From assembly GCF_013912005.1 (NCBI RefSeq), contig NZ_JACESB010000001.1, positions 287,205-351,204 on the forward strand: a stretch of 64,000 nucleotides of DNA, written 5' to 3'. The notes under the pieces were generated by a model. The model searched no databases. It saw nothing but the letters and a program-made list of their open reading frames with translations, and was not told where the DNA came from. Below are positions 18,391 through 29,812 of the stretch, one piece after another. Source of the stretch: Brevundimonas sp. GTDB lineage: Bacteria; Pseudomonadota; Alphaproteobacteria; Caulobacterales; Caulobacteraceae. Position 1 is the stretch's first letter; each line of letters starts with the position of its first letter. The translations under genes and the position numbers were made by a program.

Positions 18391-18867
18391 ATGCTCCGTA
18401 CGAAGCTCCTCCTCGCAGCCCTCTCGACGGCGGCCCTCGTCACCGCCTGCGCGCCCGTCGTGGGACAGAACGGCTTCCAGGCGGTCGACGCCAAGCCGGC
18501 GGACATCGTCGCCGGGACCGATACGCGCGAGACCGTGCTGACCAAGCTCGGCACGCCGTCGACCACCTCGACCTTCGAGAGCGACAGCATCTGGTACTAC
18601 ATGAGCCAGGTGACCGAGAAGTACACCTACAACCGGCCGCAGGTGACGCAGCGGACCATCACCGAGATCACCTTCAACGACGCGGGTCAGGTGGCCGCGG
18701 TGCGCACCCTCGGCCTCGACGACGGCCAGCGCATCGCCATGAACGACCGCGAGACGCCGACCCGCGGGCGCCAGCTGACGATCCTGGAGCAGCTGCTGGG
18801 CAATGTGGCGCGCGGGCAGCTGCCGCGCACGGAAGAGGACATCCCCGGCCAGCGCCGCCCGGACTGA
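18391..18867 (+). CDS. bamE: Outer-membrane assembly lipoprotein BamE (SmpA)
   Basis: A 158-residue lipoprotein of the BAM complex, which folds beta-barrel proteins into the outer membrane. The signal peptide ends in the lipobox VTAC, with Cys near residue 20. The SmpA/OmlA domain contains VAGTDTRETVLTKLGTPST and IWYYMSQVTEKYTYNRPQVTQRTITEITFNDAGQV. A C-terminal tail (LTILEQLLGNVARGQLP) is longer than in E. coli, as usual in alphaproteobacteria. It is a single gene closed by a strong terminator. Confidence 0.94.
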   Translation: MLRTKLLLAALSTAALVTACAPVVGQNGFQAVDAKPADIVAGTDTRETVLTKLGTPSTTSTFESDSIWYYMSQVTEKYTYNRPQVTQRTITEITFNDAGQVAAVRTLGLDDGQRIAMNDRETPTRGRQLTILEQLLGNVARGQLPRTEEDIPGQRRPD

Positions 18868-18891
18868 CCGCCCCCCTCCTCGACAGGCACG

Positions 18892-18930
18892 AAAAAGCGC
18901 CCCGGAGAGCGATCTCCGGGGCGCTTTCTG
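18892..18930. terminator. Strong bidirectional terminator between bamE and hppA
   Basis: A perfect 15-bp stem, AAAGCGCCCCGGAGA (18894-18908) with TCTCCGGGGCGCTTT (18913-18927), and a 4-base loop. The A/T flanks work on both strands, so it serves convergent bamE (plus) and hppA (minus). Confidence 0.92.
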
Positions 18931-18944
18931 CAGGACGGGTCGGC

Positions 18945-21107
<2,163 letters not shown>

Positions 21108-21200
21108 GGTGTTTCCAAACCCTGTCATGTTGAGGCGCCCGGCCCTTGGCGCGGGGGGCGTTTTCGCCTCTCACCGCCTTCCGGTCCCCCCGTGCGCGGC

Positions 21201-21263
21201 GGACGCAGGTTGCGTCCTTGGGGAATTGCGGCGGAACGGTGCCAAATGCGTCCAAAGGACGCA
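21201..21263. repeat. Two copies of a GGACGCA/TGCGTCC hairpin upstream of hppA
   Basis: GGACGCA-GGT-TGCGTCC (21201-21217) and TGCGTCC-AAA-GGACGCA (21247-21263) are two perfect 7-bp inverted repeats with 3-base loops, the same heptamer in opposite order, with centres 46 bp apart. The outer copies also pair (GTTGCGTCCTT with AAGGACGCAAC). They lie between the Tat-type hypothetical gene and hppA and could be an operator, a terminator for the upstream gene, or leader RNA structure for hppA. Confidence 0.65.
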
Positions 21264-21283
21264 ACAGGCTTGGTGAACGGCGG

Positions 21284-21709
21284 TCAACCGGTCGGAACGC
21301 CCGTGCGCCGGCGCGGCGCCTGGCTGACCACCTCGACGCGGGTGACCGCGCCGCGGCCGGCGATGGCCGCCGCCGAGCGCATCAGGCTGGCGGCCAACGC
21401 CGAGGCGTCCAGCCGGGTCCAGTCGTCGGCCACCACGAAGGGGGTGCGGTGGGCGGCGCGCACGAGGGCGTCGCGCAGGAAGGGCTCCTTCAGCCGCATC
21501 GTCTCCGGCGTGGCCGAACCGCCGAGGTGGAGACGGAGCGAGACGAAGACGTAGTTGCGCAGGCGTCCGCCGGCGATGACCGGCAGGCCGACCCCGGGAA
21601 TGCTGAGGCTGGCGCCGGCCGCCGGGGGGCGGTCGGAGGCGCCCGCCGCCGACGCGGAGGCGAGGGCCGGAACGGCGACGGGAGCGGCGAGGAGGTCACG
21701 GCGGCGCAT
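21284..21709 (-). CDS. Tat-exported hypothetical protein
   Basis: 141 residues, function not recognised. The N-terminus MRRRDLLAAPVAVPALASASAAGA is a twin-arginine signal with an AxA cleavage site. The mature part has GVGLPVIAGGRLRNYVFVSLRLHLG followed by a helix (ETMRLKEPFLRDALVRAAHRTPF), which vaguely recalls the FliL-like pattern of a strand then a helix, and ends in a basic tail. It follows thiL by 36 bases on the same strand and probably shares its transcript. Lack of cysteines or metal motifs argues against a cofactor; Tat use then suggests export with a folded partner, or rapid folding. Confidence 0.65.
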   Translation of the reverse strand: MRRRDLLAAPVAVPALASASAAGASDRPPAAGASLSIPGVGLPVIAGGRLRNYVFVSLRLHLGGSATPETMRLKEPFLRDALVRAAHRTPFVVADDWTRLDASALAASLMRSAAAIAGRGAVTRVEVVSQAPRRRTGVPTG

Positions 21710-21745
21710 GGGCCGATCCTGCCGCCGCGGTCTTGAGAAACCGTT

Positions 21746-22735
21746 TCAGCCGTGGGCGTAGCCCGGCCGGGCGAAGACCACGGGGCGGCCCCGGAAGCGG
21801 GCCTCCAGCCCGTGCCCCGCCGCCACCCGGCCGATGCGGGTGAGACGGATGTGCCGACGCTCCGCCTCGCGCCTGACCGCCGCCTCGTCGCGGGCCGGCG
21901 CGGTGAAGACGATCTCGTAATCGTCCCCGCCGGTGACGAGCTGTTCCAGCCCCGCCTGCGGATCCACCCGGCCCTCGAACCAGGCCGTCCCCGCCGCGGA
22001 CAGCGGGGTGAGTTCGAGATCGATCTCGACCCGGACGCCGCTGGCGGCCGCGAGGTGGCCAAGGTCGGCGACCAGACCGTCCGAAACGTCCATGGCCGCC
22101 GTGGCGAGGTCGCGAACCACCGGCGCGAAGGCCACCGGCGGGCTCGGGGTGCGGTAGTGATCGGTCAGGGCGGCGAGGCGCTCGGGATCCAGCGACAGCC
22201 GGTCCTGCACCGCCTGCAGGCCCAGCCAGCCGTCGCCGATCGCCCCGGTGACGAAGACCAGGTCGCCCGGCCGGGCGCCGGCGCGGGACACCGCCTGCCC
22301 CTTCGGAACCCAGCCGAGGGCGGTCACGGAGAAGGCGGCGGGCCCCGGGGTCACCACGGTGTCGCCGCCCAGCAGCGCCACCCCGAACAGCTTCTGGTCG
22401 GTCCGCAGGCCGTCGACGAAGGTCATCCGCTCGGGCCAGCCGCAGCGGGCCGACCAGTGGCAGGCGAGCAGGTAGCCGAACGGCTCCGCCCCCTTGGCGG
22501 CGAGGTCGGACAGGTTCACCCGCAGCAGCTTGCGGGCGACGGTGTCGAGCGGATCCTCGGGCAGGAAGTGGACGCCCTCGACGATGGCGTCCTTGGTCAG
22601 GACGAGGTCGTAGCCGGGGCGGGACGGCAGGACGGCGACGTCGTCGACCAGCCCCCTCGCCCACTCCGGATGGGCCAGCGGCGCCAGCAGCCGGCGGATG
22701 GTCTCGAACTCGCCGGCGACGTCGAGCGCGGGCAT
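21746..22735 (-). CDS. thiL: Thiamine-monophosphate kinase
   Basis: A 329-residue enzyme that phosphorylates thiamine monophosphate to the diphosphate cofactor. Family motifs are LVDDVAVL near residue 30, LTKDAIVEGVHFLP, KLLRVNLSDLAAKGAEPFGYLL, ALLGGDTVVTPG, MDVSDGLVADLGHLA and VTGGDDYEIVFTAP, together giving the AIR-synthase-like fold with its metal-binding aspartates. It lies 11 bases after nusB on the same strand, the widespread nusB-thiL arrangement. Confidence 0.96.
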   Translation of the reverse strand: MPALDVAGEFETIRRLLAPLAHPEWARGLVDDVAVLPSRPGYDLVLTKDAIVEGVHFLPEDPLDTVARKLLRVNLSDLAAKGAEPFGYLLACHWSARCGWPERMTFVDGLRTDQKLFGVALLGGDTVVTPGPAAFSVTALGWVPKGQAVSRAGARPGDLVFVTGAIGDGWLGLQAVQDRLSLDPERLAALTDHYRTPSPPVAFAPVVRDLATAAMDVSDGLVADLGHLAAASGVRVEIDLELTPLSAAGTAWFEGRVDPQAGLEQLVTGGDDYEIVFTAPARDEAAVRREAERRHIRLTRIGRVAAGHGLEARFRGRPVVFARPGYAHG

Positions 22736-22746
22736 GACGCCTCCGG

Positions 22747-23271
22747 CTAGCTGCGGACGTCCCGGGCCACCCCGTCGAGGGCGGCGTTGACGAACTTGGC
22801 CTCGGCGTCGTCGAAGAAGGCCTTGGCCAGCTCGACGTACTCGTCGATGACGATCTCCTTCGGCACGTCGCGGCGGTCGAGCAGCTCCCAGGCGCCGGCG
22901 CGGAGCAACGCCCGCAGCGTCGAGTCCAGCCGCTCCAGCCGCCAGTTCGACGCCAGCCGCGCCTTGACGGCGGCGTCGACCTCGCGCTGGCGCGCCACCA
23001 CGCCGCGGACGACGTCGGCGAACCAGGCCTCGTCGGCCTCGGCCAGCGGCTGACCCTCGATGTCGCCGTCGAAGCGGTGGTTGGCGAACTCGCCGATCAC
23101 CGTCTCCACCCCCTCCCCGGCCAGCTCCATCTGGTAGAGGGCCTGGACGGCGGCGAGGCGGGCCACGGTGCGGGCGCGGCGCTGGCGGGAGCTGAGGCCG
23201 GGCTCGGCGCGGGACTTTTCGGCCCCGGCGAGCTGCTCGAGGACGGACTGGAGGCTGTTCGGTTCGGTCAC
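22747..23271 (-). CDS. nusB: Transcription antitermination factor NusB
   Basis: 174 residues. NusB binds the boxA RNA element with NusE (S10) to prevent premature termination in rRNA operons. [18 protein letters not shown] near residue 30 is the RNA-binding helix, and the C-terminal [45 protein letters not shown] is highly conserved. The N-terminus has an extra 30 or so residues. The start overlaps the ribH stop by four bases (ATGA). Confidence 0.96.
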   Translation of the reverse strand: MTEPNSLQSVLEQLAGAEKSRAEPGLSSRQRRARTVARLAAVQALYQMELAGEGVETVIGEFANHRFDGDIEGQPLAEADEAWFADVVRGVVARQREVDAAVKARLASNWRLERLDSTLRALLRAGAWELLDRRDVPKEIVIDEYVELAKAFFDDAEAKFVNAALDGVARDVRS

Positions 23272-23729
23272 GCGCCCAGTCCTACGCGCAGGCGCTTGCG
23301 CAAGGCAATGAGGTCGAGACAGGCGCGGGCCGCGGCGCCGCCCTTGTCGCCCTCGCTGCGGCGGGCGCGGGCCCAGGCCTGGTCCTCGTCCTCGGGGGTC
23401 AGGATGCCGTTGCCGATGGCGAGGCCCTTGAGCCCCAGCTGCATCAGGCCGGCCGCCGACTGGTCCGAGACGATCTCGAAATGGTAGGTCTCGCCGCGGA
23501 TCACGCAGCCGAGGGCGACGTAGCCGTCGTAGCGCGGGGCGGTCGGATAGCGGCCCGCCTCCTCGGCCATGGCGATCGCGGTCGGCACCTCGAGGGCCCC
23601 GGGCACAGAAACCACGTCGTAGCTGGCCCCGCGGGCGCGCAGGGCGTCGGTCGCCCCGTCCAGCAGGGCGTCGGCCAGGGCGTCGTAGAAGCGGGCCTCG
23701 ACGACGAGAATGCGCGGACCCTCGCTCAT
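23268..23729 (-). CDS. ribH: 6,7-dimethyl-8-ribityllumazine synthase
   Basis: A 153-residue enzyme that joins the RibB and RibD products into lumazine, the precursor of riboflavin. [63 protein letters not shown] and [18 protein letters not shown] are the expected segments, including the catalytic His in the RGETYHFE loop. The common alternative TxHxE residues are conserved in place. The ATG at 23729 overlaps the RibBX stop by four bases. Confidence 0.96.
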   Translation of the reverse strand: MSEGPRILVVEARFYDALADALLDGATDALRARGASYDVVSVPGALEVPTAIAMAEEAGRYPTAPRYDGYVALGCVIRGETYHFEIVSDQSAAGLMQLGLKGLAIGNGILTPEDEDQAWARARRSEGDKGGAAARACLDLIALRKRLRVGLGA

Positions 23730-24859
23730 GCCTGGTCCTCCCCGTCCATGTCGCGCCAGCCGACGATGCGCAGGCCGTAACCCTCGAGGGCGGCCGGGTT
23801 CGGGCGCGTGGAGCTCATCACGATCATGTCGCGCACCCCGAGGTCCTTGAGGATCTGCGCCCCGACGCCGTAGTTGCGCAGGGCCCGCTCCACCGCCTTC
23901 GGCCGCTCGACGCTGGCCAGCCGCTCCGCCAGCCCCTGCAGTTCGGGATCGCGCAGGAAGACGGCGACGCCGGCGCCGGCGTGGCCGGCGATCTGGCGCA
24001 GGGCGCGGGGCACATAGTCCTGCCGGGACTCGACGTGGCCGAGCAGGTCGGCCGCGAAGTCGACCTGGTGCATGCGGACGAGGGTCGGCCGGTCGGACTC
24101 GACCTTGCCGTGGACCAGGGCCACGTGCTCCACCCCCTCGACCACGTTGCGGTACAGCATCATGCGGAACGGGCCGCCGTGGACGCTCTCGAACGGCGTG
24201 TCCATCACCCGCTCGACCAGCCGCTCGGTTCGCCGGCGGTAGGCGATCAGGTCGGCGATGGTCCCGATCTTCAGCCCGTGCAGCTGGGCGAAGGCGATCA
24301 GGTCCGGCATCCGCGCCATGGTGCCGTCGTCGTTCATGATCTCGCAGATCACCCCGGCCGGGGTCAGGCCCGCCATGCGGCTGATGTCGACGGCGGCCTC
24401 GGTGTGGCCGGTGCGGACAAGGACGCCGCCGTCGCGGGCGACCAGCGGGAAGACGTGGCCCGGCGAGACGATGTCGTCGGCGCCGCGGTGCGGATCGACG
24501 GCGACCTGGATGGTGCGGGCCCGGTCGGCGGCGCTGATGCCGGTGGTGACGCCCTCGCGCGCCTCGATCGAGACGGTGAAGGCGGTGCCCATGCCGGCGC
24601 GGTTCTCGGCGGCCATCGGCGGCAGGCGCAGCTGGCGGGCGCGCTCGGCGGTGATGGCGAGGCAGATCAGGCCGCGGGCGTGCCGGGCCATGAAGTTGAT
24701 CTGGTCCGGGGTGGCGAACTGGGCCGGGATGATGACATCGCCCTCGTTCTCGCGGTCCTCGGCGTCGACGAGGATGTAGGGCCGCCCGTTGCGGGCGTCC
24801 TCGAGGATGTCCTCGATCGGGCTGATCGGGCTGTCGTTCATATTGGCCGCCGGTTGCAT
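23726..24859 (-). CDS. ribB: RibBX: DHBP synthase with degenerate GTP cyclohydrolase II domain
   Basis: 377 residues. The N-terminal half (to about residue 210) is a complete 3,4-dihydroxy-2-butanone 4-phosphate synthase: [29 protein letters not shown] and [15 protein letters not shown] are intact. The C-terminal half has the cyclohydrolase II fold but has lost the zinc site: where RibA has HSECLTGDVFGSLRCDC, this reads [19 protein letters not shown], with no cysteines. It should therefore make only DHBP; such RibBX proteins are known in alphaproteobacteria, and a true RibA must be elsewhere. The start at 24859 shares one base with the ribE stop; an ATG at 24841 is the alternative. Confidence 0.93.
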   Translation of the reverse strand: MQPAANMNDSPISPIEDILEDARNGRPYILVDAEDRENEGDVIIPAQFATPDQINFMARHARGLICLAITAERARQLRLPPMAAENRAGMGTAFTVSIEAREGVTTGISAADRARTIQVAVDPHRGADDIVSPGHVFPLVARDGGVLVRTGHTEAAVDISRMAGLTPAGVICEIMNDDGTMARMPDLIAFAQLHGLKIGTIADLIAYRRRTERLVERVMDTPFESVHGGPFRMMLYRNVVEGVEHVALVHGKVESDRPTLVRMHQVDFAADLLGHVESRQDYVPRALRQIAGHAGAGVAVFLRDPELQGLAERLASVERPKAVERALRNYGVGAQILKDLGVRDMIVMSSTRPNPAALEGYGLRIVGWRDMDGEDQA

Positions 24860-25449
24860 CAGGCCGTCTCCTGCCACCGCGCGAGGTATCGCGCCAGCAT
24901 GTCGATCTCGAGATTGACCCGATCCCCGGCCGCAAGCGTCCCGAGGGTGGTCGCCGCGAGCGTGTGCGGAATGATGTTGACGCCGAAATGGCGATCCTCG
25001 ACCGCGTTGACGGTCAGGGAGACGCCATCGACCGTGATCGAGCCCTTGGGCGCGATGAAGCGGTGCAGCGGCGCCGGCGCCTCGATGTCGATGCGGCGCG
25101 AGCCGCCCTCGGGCGTCACCGAGAGCACGCGGCCGAGCCCGTCGACATGGCCGGAGACGATGTGGCCGCCCAGCTCGTCGCCGAGTTTCGCAGCCCGCTC
25201 GAGATTCACCCGCCGGCCGGTCGCCCAATCGCCGAGGGTGGTCTTCGACAGGGTCTCGTCCGAGACCTCGACCGCGAACCAGCCGGGACCGGTCTCGGTC
25301 ACCGTCAGGCAGCAGCCGGCGTGGCTGATCGAGGCGCCGAGCTCGATCGTCGCGGTGTCCCAGGCGGTTTCGATCACATAGCGCCGGTCGCGCTCGGTCG
25401 GCCGAACCTCGCGCACGCGGCCGATGTCGGTGACGATGCCGGTGAACAT
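24859..25449 (-). CDS. ribE: Riboflavin synthase alpha chain
   Basis: A 196-residue enzyme that dismutates two lumazines to riboflavin. Two tandem lumazine-binding repeats are visible: [15 protein letters not shown] ... [12 protein letters not shown] ... [19 protein letters not shown], and [15 protein letters not shown] ... [33 protein letters not shown]. The ATG at 25449 gives the invariant MFTGIV start. A 153-base gap separates it from the ribD-type reductase; I looked there for an FMN riboswitch and did not find one. Confidence 0.97.
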   Translation of the reverse strand: MFTGIVTDIGRVREVRPTERDRRYVIETAWDTATIELGASISHAGCCLTVTETGPGWFAVEVSDETLSKTTLGDWATGRRVNLERAAKLGDELGGHIVSGHVDGLGRVLSVTPEGGSRRIDIEAPAPLHRFIAPKGSITVDGVSLTVNAVEDRHFGVNIIPHTLAATTLGTLAAGDRVNLEIDMLARYLARWQETA

Positions 25450-25602
25450 CAGGTCGTCCTCGCCGCGAAAAAAGGGTGTCCCGGGAGTCCCGTGAGTCCC
25501 GAACCGCGCCGGGGGCGGCCGCACGCGGTCCGGGCCGGTCGCGCCGCGACCGGGTTCCAGCATTGGCGCAGCGCTCCGACAGAAACGGTCGCAGGGCGGG
25601 CG

Positions 25603-26232
25603 TCAGCGGATCGCGTCATAGCGTTCCCAGAGATCGTCGCCGAGGGGTTCGGCGGACAGGCGCCGGAACTGGGGGGCCTCGGCCAGCTTTGCAAGCGCGA
25701 GGGCCGCGACGCAGGGCCGCCCCTCCCCGCCCAGCAGGATGGGCGCGCGGAACCACTCCAGCCGATCCACCAGACCGGCCCGGAGGAAGCTTGCGGCCAC
25801 CTGGCCGCCGCCCTCGATCAGCACCGAGGTCGCGCCGGCGCGGCCGATCGCCTGCAGCGCCGCCGCGGGCGCGGGACGGCCCTCCGCCGCCTCGACCTGC
25901 TCCACCCGGGCCTCCCCGACCGGCCGGGGCGCGGCCGCGGTCAGGATCAGGCTGTCGCCGCGGGCCACCTGCGCCGTCGGCGGGGTGCGCAGCCGGCTGT
26001 CCAGCACCACGCGCAGCGGCTGGTCGACCGGACGCCCCGGCAGCCGGGCGGTCAGCGCCGGATCGTCGGCCAGCACCGTCTCGACGCCGACGAGGATGGC
26101 GTCGTGGGCGGCGCGCAGCCGGTGACCCTCCTGCCGGGCCGCCTCGCCGGTGATCCACCTCGATTCGCCGCTCGCCGTGGCGATCCGCCCGTCGAGGGAG
26201 GTCGCCAGCTTCAGGGTGACCCGCGGCCGCAT
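25603..26232 (-). CDS. RibD-type reductase, deaminase domain absent
   Basis: 209 residues matching only the C-terminal half of RibD: pyrimidine reductase with VTLKLATSLDGRIATASGESRWITG, AAHDAILVGVETVLADDPALTARL, RVVLDSRLRTP and a late GGGQVAASFLRAGLVDRL segment. In most bacteria RibD begins with a zinc deaminase (HAE ... PCxxxGRTPPC), which is not encoded here: the upstream gene nrdR ends on the first base of this start codon (TGATG). The deamination step must come from another locus. The start is fixed by the overlap. Confidence 0.9.
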   Translation of the reverse strand: MRPRVTLKLATSLDGRIATASGESRWITGEAARQEGHRLRAAHDAILVGVETVLADDPALTARLPGRPVDQPLRVVLDSRLRTPPTAQVARGDSLILTAAAPRPVGEARVEQVEAAEGRPAPAAALQAIGRAGATSVLIEGGGQVAASFLRAGLVDRLEWFRAPILLGGEGRPCVAALALAKLAEAPQFRRLSAEPLGDDLWERYDAIR

Positions 26233-26717
26233 CAGCCCCGGCCGGACCCGTCGTCGTCCTGCCGCTCGTTCAGCCCCTCCGCCCCGAGGAAGCGGGCGAA
26301 GTCGCCGGTGTGGCGGAAGTCCTTGTAGACCGAGGCGTAGCGGACGTAGGCCACCTCATCGACCGACTTCAGCGCCTTCATGATGAAGTCGCCGACGGTC
26401 GAGGACGGGATCTCGGTCTCGCCGAGGCTCTCCAGCTGGCGGACGATGCGGCTGACGAGCTGTTCGATCTGCTCCGGCTGCACCGGCCGCTTGCGCAGGG
26501 CGATCCCCAGCGACCGCTCCAGCTTGTCGCGGTCGAAGGGCGTGCGCCGGCCGTTGCGCTTGAGGATGACCAGCTCGCGCAGCTGGACCCGTTCGAAGGT
26601 GGTGAAGCGCCCGTTGCACTGCGGACAGGACCGCCGGCGCCGGATCGCCGCGCCGTCGTCGGACGGGCGGCTGTCCTTCACCTGGGTGTCCGGGTTTCCG
26701 CAGAAGGGGCACTTCAT
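26232..26717 (-). CDS. nrdR: Transcriptional repressor NrdR
   Basis: A 161-residue ATP/dATP-sensing repressor of ribonucleotide reductase genes. The zinc ribbon [31 protein letters not shown] with [12 protein letters not shown] provides two Cys pairs, and the ATP-cone follows ([30 protein letters not shown]). The C-terminus [24 protein letters not shown] is typical. It sits seven bases from glyA, and the glyA-nrdR-rib order is common in alphaproteobacteria. Confidence 0.97.
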   Translation of the reverse strand: MKCPFCGNPDTQVKDSRPSDDGAAIRRRRSCPQCNGRFTTFERVQLRELVILKRNGRRTPFDRDKLERSLGIALRKRPVQPEQIEQLVSRIVRQLESLGETEIPSSTVGDFIMKALKSVDEVAYVRYASVYKDFRHTGDFARFLGAEGLNERQDDDGSGRG

Positions 26718-26724
26718 CGGCGCG

Positions 26725-28008
26725 TCATCCGTAGATGGGGAAGCGGCGGGTGAGCTCGCGCACCTCGCCGGCGACCCGCTGCGACACGGCGGGGTCGGCC
26801 TCGTCGCCGCCCTTCATGCTGTCGATCACATCGGCGATCCAGTGTCCGACCTGCCGGAACTCGTCGACGCCGAAGCCGCGGGTGGTGCCCGCCGGCGTGC
26901 CGAGGCGGACGCCGGAGGTGACGGTGAAGGGCGCCGTGTCGAACGGCACGCCGTTCTTGTTGCAGGTCATCAGGGCGTGCTCGAGGGCCGCCTCGGTGGC
27001 CTTGCCGGTCACGCCCTTGGGCCGCAGGTCGACCAGCATCAGGTGGCTGTCGGTGCCGCCCGAGACGATGGCCGCGCCGCGCTCGACCAGCACGGCGGCC
27101 AGGGCGCGGGCGTTGTCGACCACCTGGCGGGCGTAGGCCTTGAACTCGGGCTTCAGCGCCTCGCCGAAGGCCACGGCCTTGGCGGCGATGACGTGCTCCA
27201 GCGGCCCGCCCTGCAGGCCCGGGAAGACGGCCGAGTTGATCTTCTTGCCCAGTTCGACGTCGTTCGACAGCACCATGCCGCCGCGCGGGCCGCGCAGGGT
27301 CTTGTGCGTCGTGGTGGTGACGACATGGGCGTGGGGCAGCGGGTCAGGATAGACCCCGCCGGCGACGAGGCCGGCGTAGTGGGCCATGTCGACCATCAGA
27401 TACGCCCCGACGCTGTCGGCGATCTCGCGGAAGCGGGCGAAGTCGATGTGCCGGCTGTAGGCCGAGGCCCCGGCGAGGATCAGCTTCGGCCTCTCCTGCT
27501 CCGCCATCTGCGCCACGTGGTCGTAGTCGATCAGGTGGTCGTCCTCGCGGACCTTGTAGGTGACCGGGCGGAACCACTTGCCCGACTGGTTGGCCGGCGA
27601 GCCGTGGGTCAGGTGGCCGCCGCAGGCCAGATCCATGCCGAGGAAGGTGTCCCCCGGCGTCAGCAGGGCCTGGAACACGGCCTGGTTGGCCTGGGCGCCG
27701 GAGTGCGGCTGGACGTTGGCGAAGGCGCAGCCGAACAGCTGCCTGGCGCGCTCGCGGGCGAGGTTTTCGGTGACGTCGACATATTCGCAGCCGCCGTAAT
27801 AGCGGCGGCCGGGATAGCCCTCGGCGTACTTGTTGGTCAGCACCGAGCCCTGGGCCTCCAGCACCGCCCGGGAGACGATGTTCTCGGAGGCGATCAGCTC
27901 GATCTGCTCCTGCTGGCGGCGCAGCTCGCCCTGGACGCCGCCGAAGATGTCGGGATCGGCCTCGGCGAGGGGTTTCGAGAAGAAGGCGGCGTGGGTGAAG
28001 GCGGTCAC
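26725..28008 (-). CDS. glyA: Serine hydroxymethyltransferase
   Basis: A 427-residue PLP enzyme that interconverts serine and glycine while loading tetrahydrofolate. Conserved features are [42 protein letters not shown], and the PLP-lysine segment [17 protein letters not shown] place the start at a GTG (28008) that gives [10 protein letters not shown] with GGGGATT just upstream; an in-frame ATG at 28035 would add nine residues not seen in the family. It is the first gene of the glyA-nrdR-rib-nusB-thiL run. Confidence 0.95.
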   Translation of the reverse strand: MTAFTHAAFFSKPLAEADPDIFGGVQGELRRQQEQIELIASENIVSRAVLEAQGSVLTNKYAEGYPGRRYYGGCEYVDVTENLARERARQLFGCAFANVQPHSGAQANQAVFQALLTPGDTFLGMDLACGGHLTHGSPANQSGKWFRPVTYKVREDDHLIDYDHVAQMAEQERPKLILAGASAYSRHIDFARFREIADSVGAYLMVDMAHYAGLVAGGVYPDPLPHAHVVTTTTHKTLRGPRGGMVLSNDVELGKKINSAVFPGLQGGPLEHVIAAKAVAFGEALKPEFKAYARQVVDNARALAAVLVERGAAIVSGGTDSHLMLVDLRPKGVTGKATEAALEHALMTCNKNGVPFDTAPFTVTSGVRLGTPAGTTRGFGVDEFRQVGHWIADVIDSMKGGDEADPAVSQRVAGEVRELTRRFPIYG

Positions 28009-28071
28009 TGGAATCCCCGGATGGCGGCGATCCATTTACGCCCGGGGACGGGCAGCCACAACATCTTGTGG

Positions 28072-28257
28072 TCAGCGGGCGGCCAGCGCCCGCTGGAGCT
28101 TGGCCAGGGCGATCCGCTCCAGCGCGCGCGGCTCGCTGGCGGGCCCGATGGCGGAGACCTCGATGCCCGTCGCCTCGTGGACGGCCGCGCACTTCAGGAA
28201 GGCCCCGCGGCGGGTGAATTCGACGATCACGCCGGACGGCGGCGGCGGCGGCCTCAT
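28072..28257 (-). CDS. Small conserved protein (DUF6898-like)
   Basis: A 61-residue protein reading MRPPPPPSGVIVEFTRRGAFLKCAAVHEATGIEVSAIGPASEPRALERIALAKLQRALA. The pattern (a short proline run, VIVEFxRxGxxLKVxAV, then TGxEVSxxGP and a final helix ending KL) matches a small alphaproteobacterial family that I believe is DUF6898; the name is from memory. The ATG overlaps the methyltransferase stop by four bases (ATGA), which supports real translation. It lies 63 bases upstream of glyA. Confidence 0.65.
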   Translation of the reverse strand: MRPPPPPSGVIVEFTRRGAFLKCAAVHEATGIEVSAIGPASEPRALERIALAKLQRALAAR

Positions 28258-28973
28258 CGTCCCGCCCCGCCGTCGGCCCATGCGGGGAAGGGCAGGTGCA
28301 GCGCCGCGAGGCGGTCGCGCGGCGGCAGGTCGCCCGGTTCCCGGGCCATGACGAACCAGCGCAGTTCCGGATGCGGCCAGGGACAGGCCCGGGCGTGCAG
28401 GCCGGCGCCCACGGCCAGGGCGGCGACCCGCGCAGGCGTGAACTCCACGCACTCCGGATAGGCCCAGTCGGTGGTGGCCACGGGCGGGCCGGCGGTCTCC
28501 GGCCCGACCAGCCAGTTGCTGAGGATCAGGCCGCCCGGCGCGAGCGTGGCGGCGAACGAGGCCAGGGCCCGGGCGGCGGGCCCCTCGCCCGTGTGCGAGA
28601 ACACCGACTGGGCGATGATGAAGTCGAAGCGCTCGCCGAAGACGTCGGCCCGGAAGTCGGCGTTGTGGTCGAAACGCGGCCGCTTCAGCCGTCGGGCGTC
28701 CTCGCCGAGCTCGTGGCGAAACCCCGCCTCCACCAGGTCCGCCGCCGGCTCGACGCCGAAATAGCGGTCGGGCTGCAGGTAGGGGATGGCGAGACGGCCG
28801 AGCCGCAGGGAGCCGCAGCCGAAGTCGAGCAGGCGGTGGTGCTCGCGCAGCCCCAGCAGGAACAGCAGGGCGAACTGGGAGCCGGCGGCGAGGTCGTACC
28901 GCTGCGGCTGGCCGACGAAGCTCCGGTGGAGCGGCCACTGTTCGAACGCGGTTGTCGGCGGCTTTGCGGTCAT
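28254..28973 (-). CDS. Class I SAM-dependent methyltransferase
   Basis: 239 residues with a Rossmann-type core. SAM motif I is HHRLLDFGCGSLRLGRLAIPYL, the acidic motif II region is RYFGVEPAADLVEAG, and FDFIIAQSVFSHTGEGPAARALASF is the motif IV/post region typical of the Methyltransf_25/11 families. An N-terminal helix (EQWPLHRSFVGQPQRYDLAAGSQFALLFLLG) may act as a lid. The substrate cannot be told from sequence; context (next to a DUF6898-like gene and glyA) is not informative. Confidence 0.85.
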   Translation of the reverse strand: MTAKPPTTAFEQWPLHRSFVGQPQRYDLAAGSQFALLFLLGLREHHRLLDFGCGSLRLGRLAIPYLQPDRYFGVEPAADLVEAGFRHELGEDARRLKRPRFDHNADFRADVFGERFDFIIAQSVFSHTGEGPAARALASFAATLAPGGLILSNWLVGPETAGPPVATTDWAYPECVEFTPARVAALAVGAGLHARACPWPHPELRWFVMAREPGDLPPRDRLAALHLPFPAWADGGAGR

Positions 28974-29059
28974 TCCGCGGCCGGGTCAGGCGACGGCGGG
29001 GAGGCGGGCCACGTTGCAGTGGGTCCAGAGCCTGTCCATGGCGCGGACGAGGTCGTCCA

Positions 29060-29740
29060 TCATGGCGTCGTCGTGATTGGGCGAGGGGCGATCAGCCGGT
29101 CCCGGGCCTTCCCGGGCGCCGTCCGGACCGCGAGCGCGGCCGCCGGCACGGCCCGTTCCCCGGACGCCGTCCCCCGCCGCTGCAGCCTGTCGGTCAGGCC
29201 CGGCTTCAGCCGCCGAGCGCGCTGCGGCCGGTCCGGCGCATCCGGTCCGGGCGGGTCCCCGTCGACGTGCGGGGCGAGGCGGTCCAGCAGGGTGTCGAGG
29301 ATCGCCTCGATTCTCAGCAGTTCGTCCTCGGGCAGGTCCCCCATCAGCTCGTCGCGCAGGTCCGCTGCAATGACGTCGAGCGCCTGCAGGGTCTCGATCC
29401 CGCCGGGCTCGAGTCGCACCAGCTTGGCGCGACGATCGCCGACCAGGTTCTCCCGACGCACCAGCCGCTGGCGCTCGAGGGTGTCCAGCTGGCGAACCAG
29501 CGCCGGCCCCTTGATGCCGATTCGCTCGGCCAGTTCGGTCTGGATCAGGCCGAGGGGCGAGGTGGCGAGATGGTAGAGGGCGCTCTGGTGCACATCGGTC
29601 TGGCCCCGCTCCGCCAGCCTCTCCCGGAGGCGCGCGCGCCAGCGCCGGCCGGTGAGGATGAGCTTGTAGGCCACGCTGAGTTGGACCCGCTCGCGCGGCG
29701 TCTTCGAGGGCAGGACGTCGGAAAGACTGTTACGCGGCAT
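29060..29740 (-). CDS. MarR-family regulator upstream of the che operon
   Basis: 226 residues with a MarR winged helix in the middle: AYKLILTGRRWRARLRERLAERGQTDVHQSALYHL, ELAERIGIKGPALVRQLDTLERQRLVRRENLVGDRRAKLVRLEPGG. The DRRAK wing is diagnostic. A long C-terminal extension of about 70 residues (proline/arginine-rich) is unusual. It is divergently transcribed from the chemoreceptor gene across a 187-base AT-rich region full of palindromes, so it may control the che operon and itself. It is similar to the MarR gene at 41779, at the other end of the island. GGAGG lies upstream of the ATG at 29740. Confidence 0.88.
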   Translation of the reverse strand: MPRNSLSDVLPSKTPRERVQLSVAYKLILTGRRWRARLRERLAERGQTDVHQSALYHLATSPLGLIQTELAERIGIKGPALVRQLDTLERQRLVRRENLVGDRRAKLVRLEPGGIETLQALDVIAADLRDELMGDLPEDELLRIEAILDTLLDRLAPHVDGDPPGPDAPDRPQRARRLKPGLTDRLQRRGTASGERAVPAAALAVRTAPGKARDRLIAPRPITTTP

Positions 29741-29812
29741 GCTCTGGTTCTCGCCTCCGGCGGGGATTGCCGCATCGGAGCAGGCCTGCTGCCTGCCGAT
29801 CAAGGAATGACC

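Noticed and set aside
25450-25520. Possible terminator (CCCGGGACACCC followed by T6 on the minus strand)
   Set aside because: The only stem available is 5 bp with a 10-base loop, not next to the T-run, and ribE starts just downstream.
25450-25602. FMN riboswitch upstream of ribE
   Set aside because: The AGGGNGGGGTGAAATTCCC core and the other conserved RFN segments are absent on both strands.
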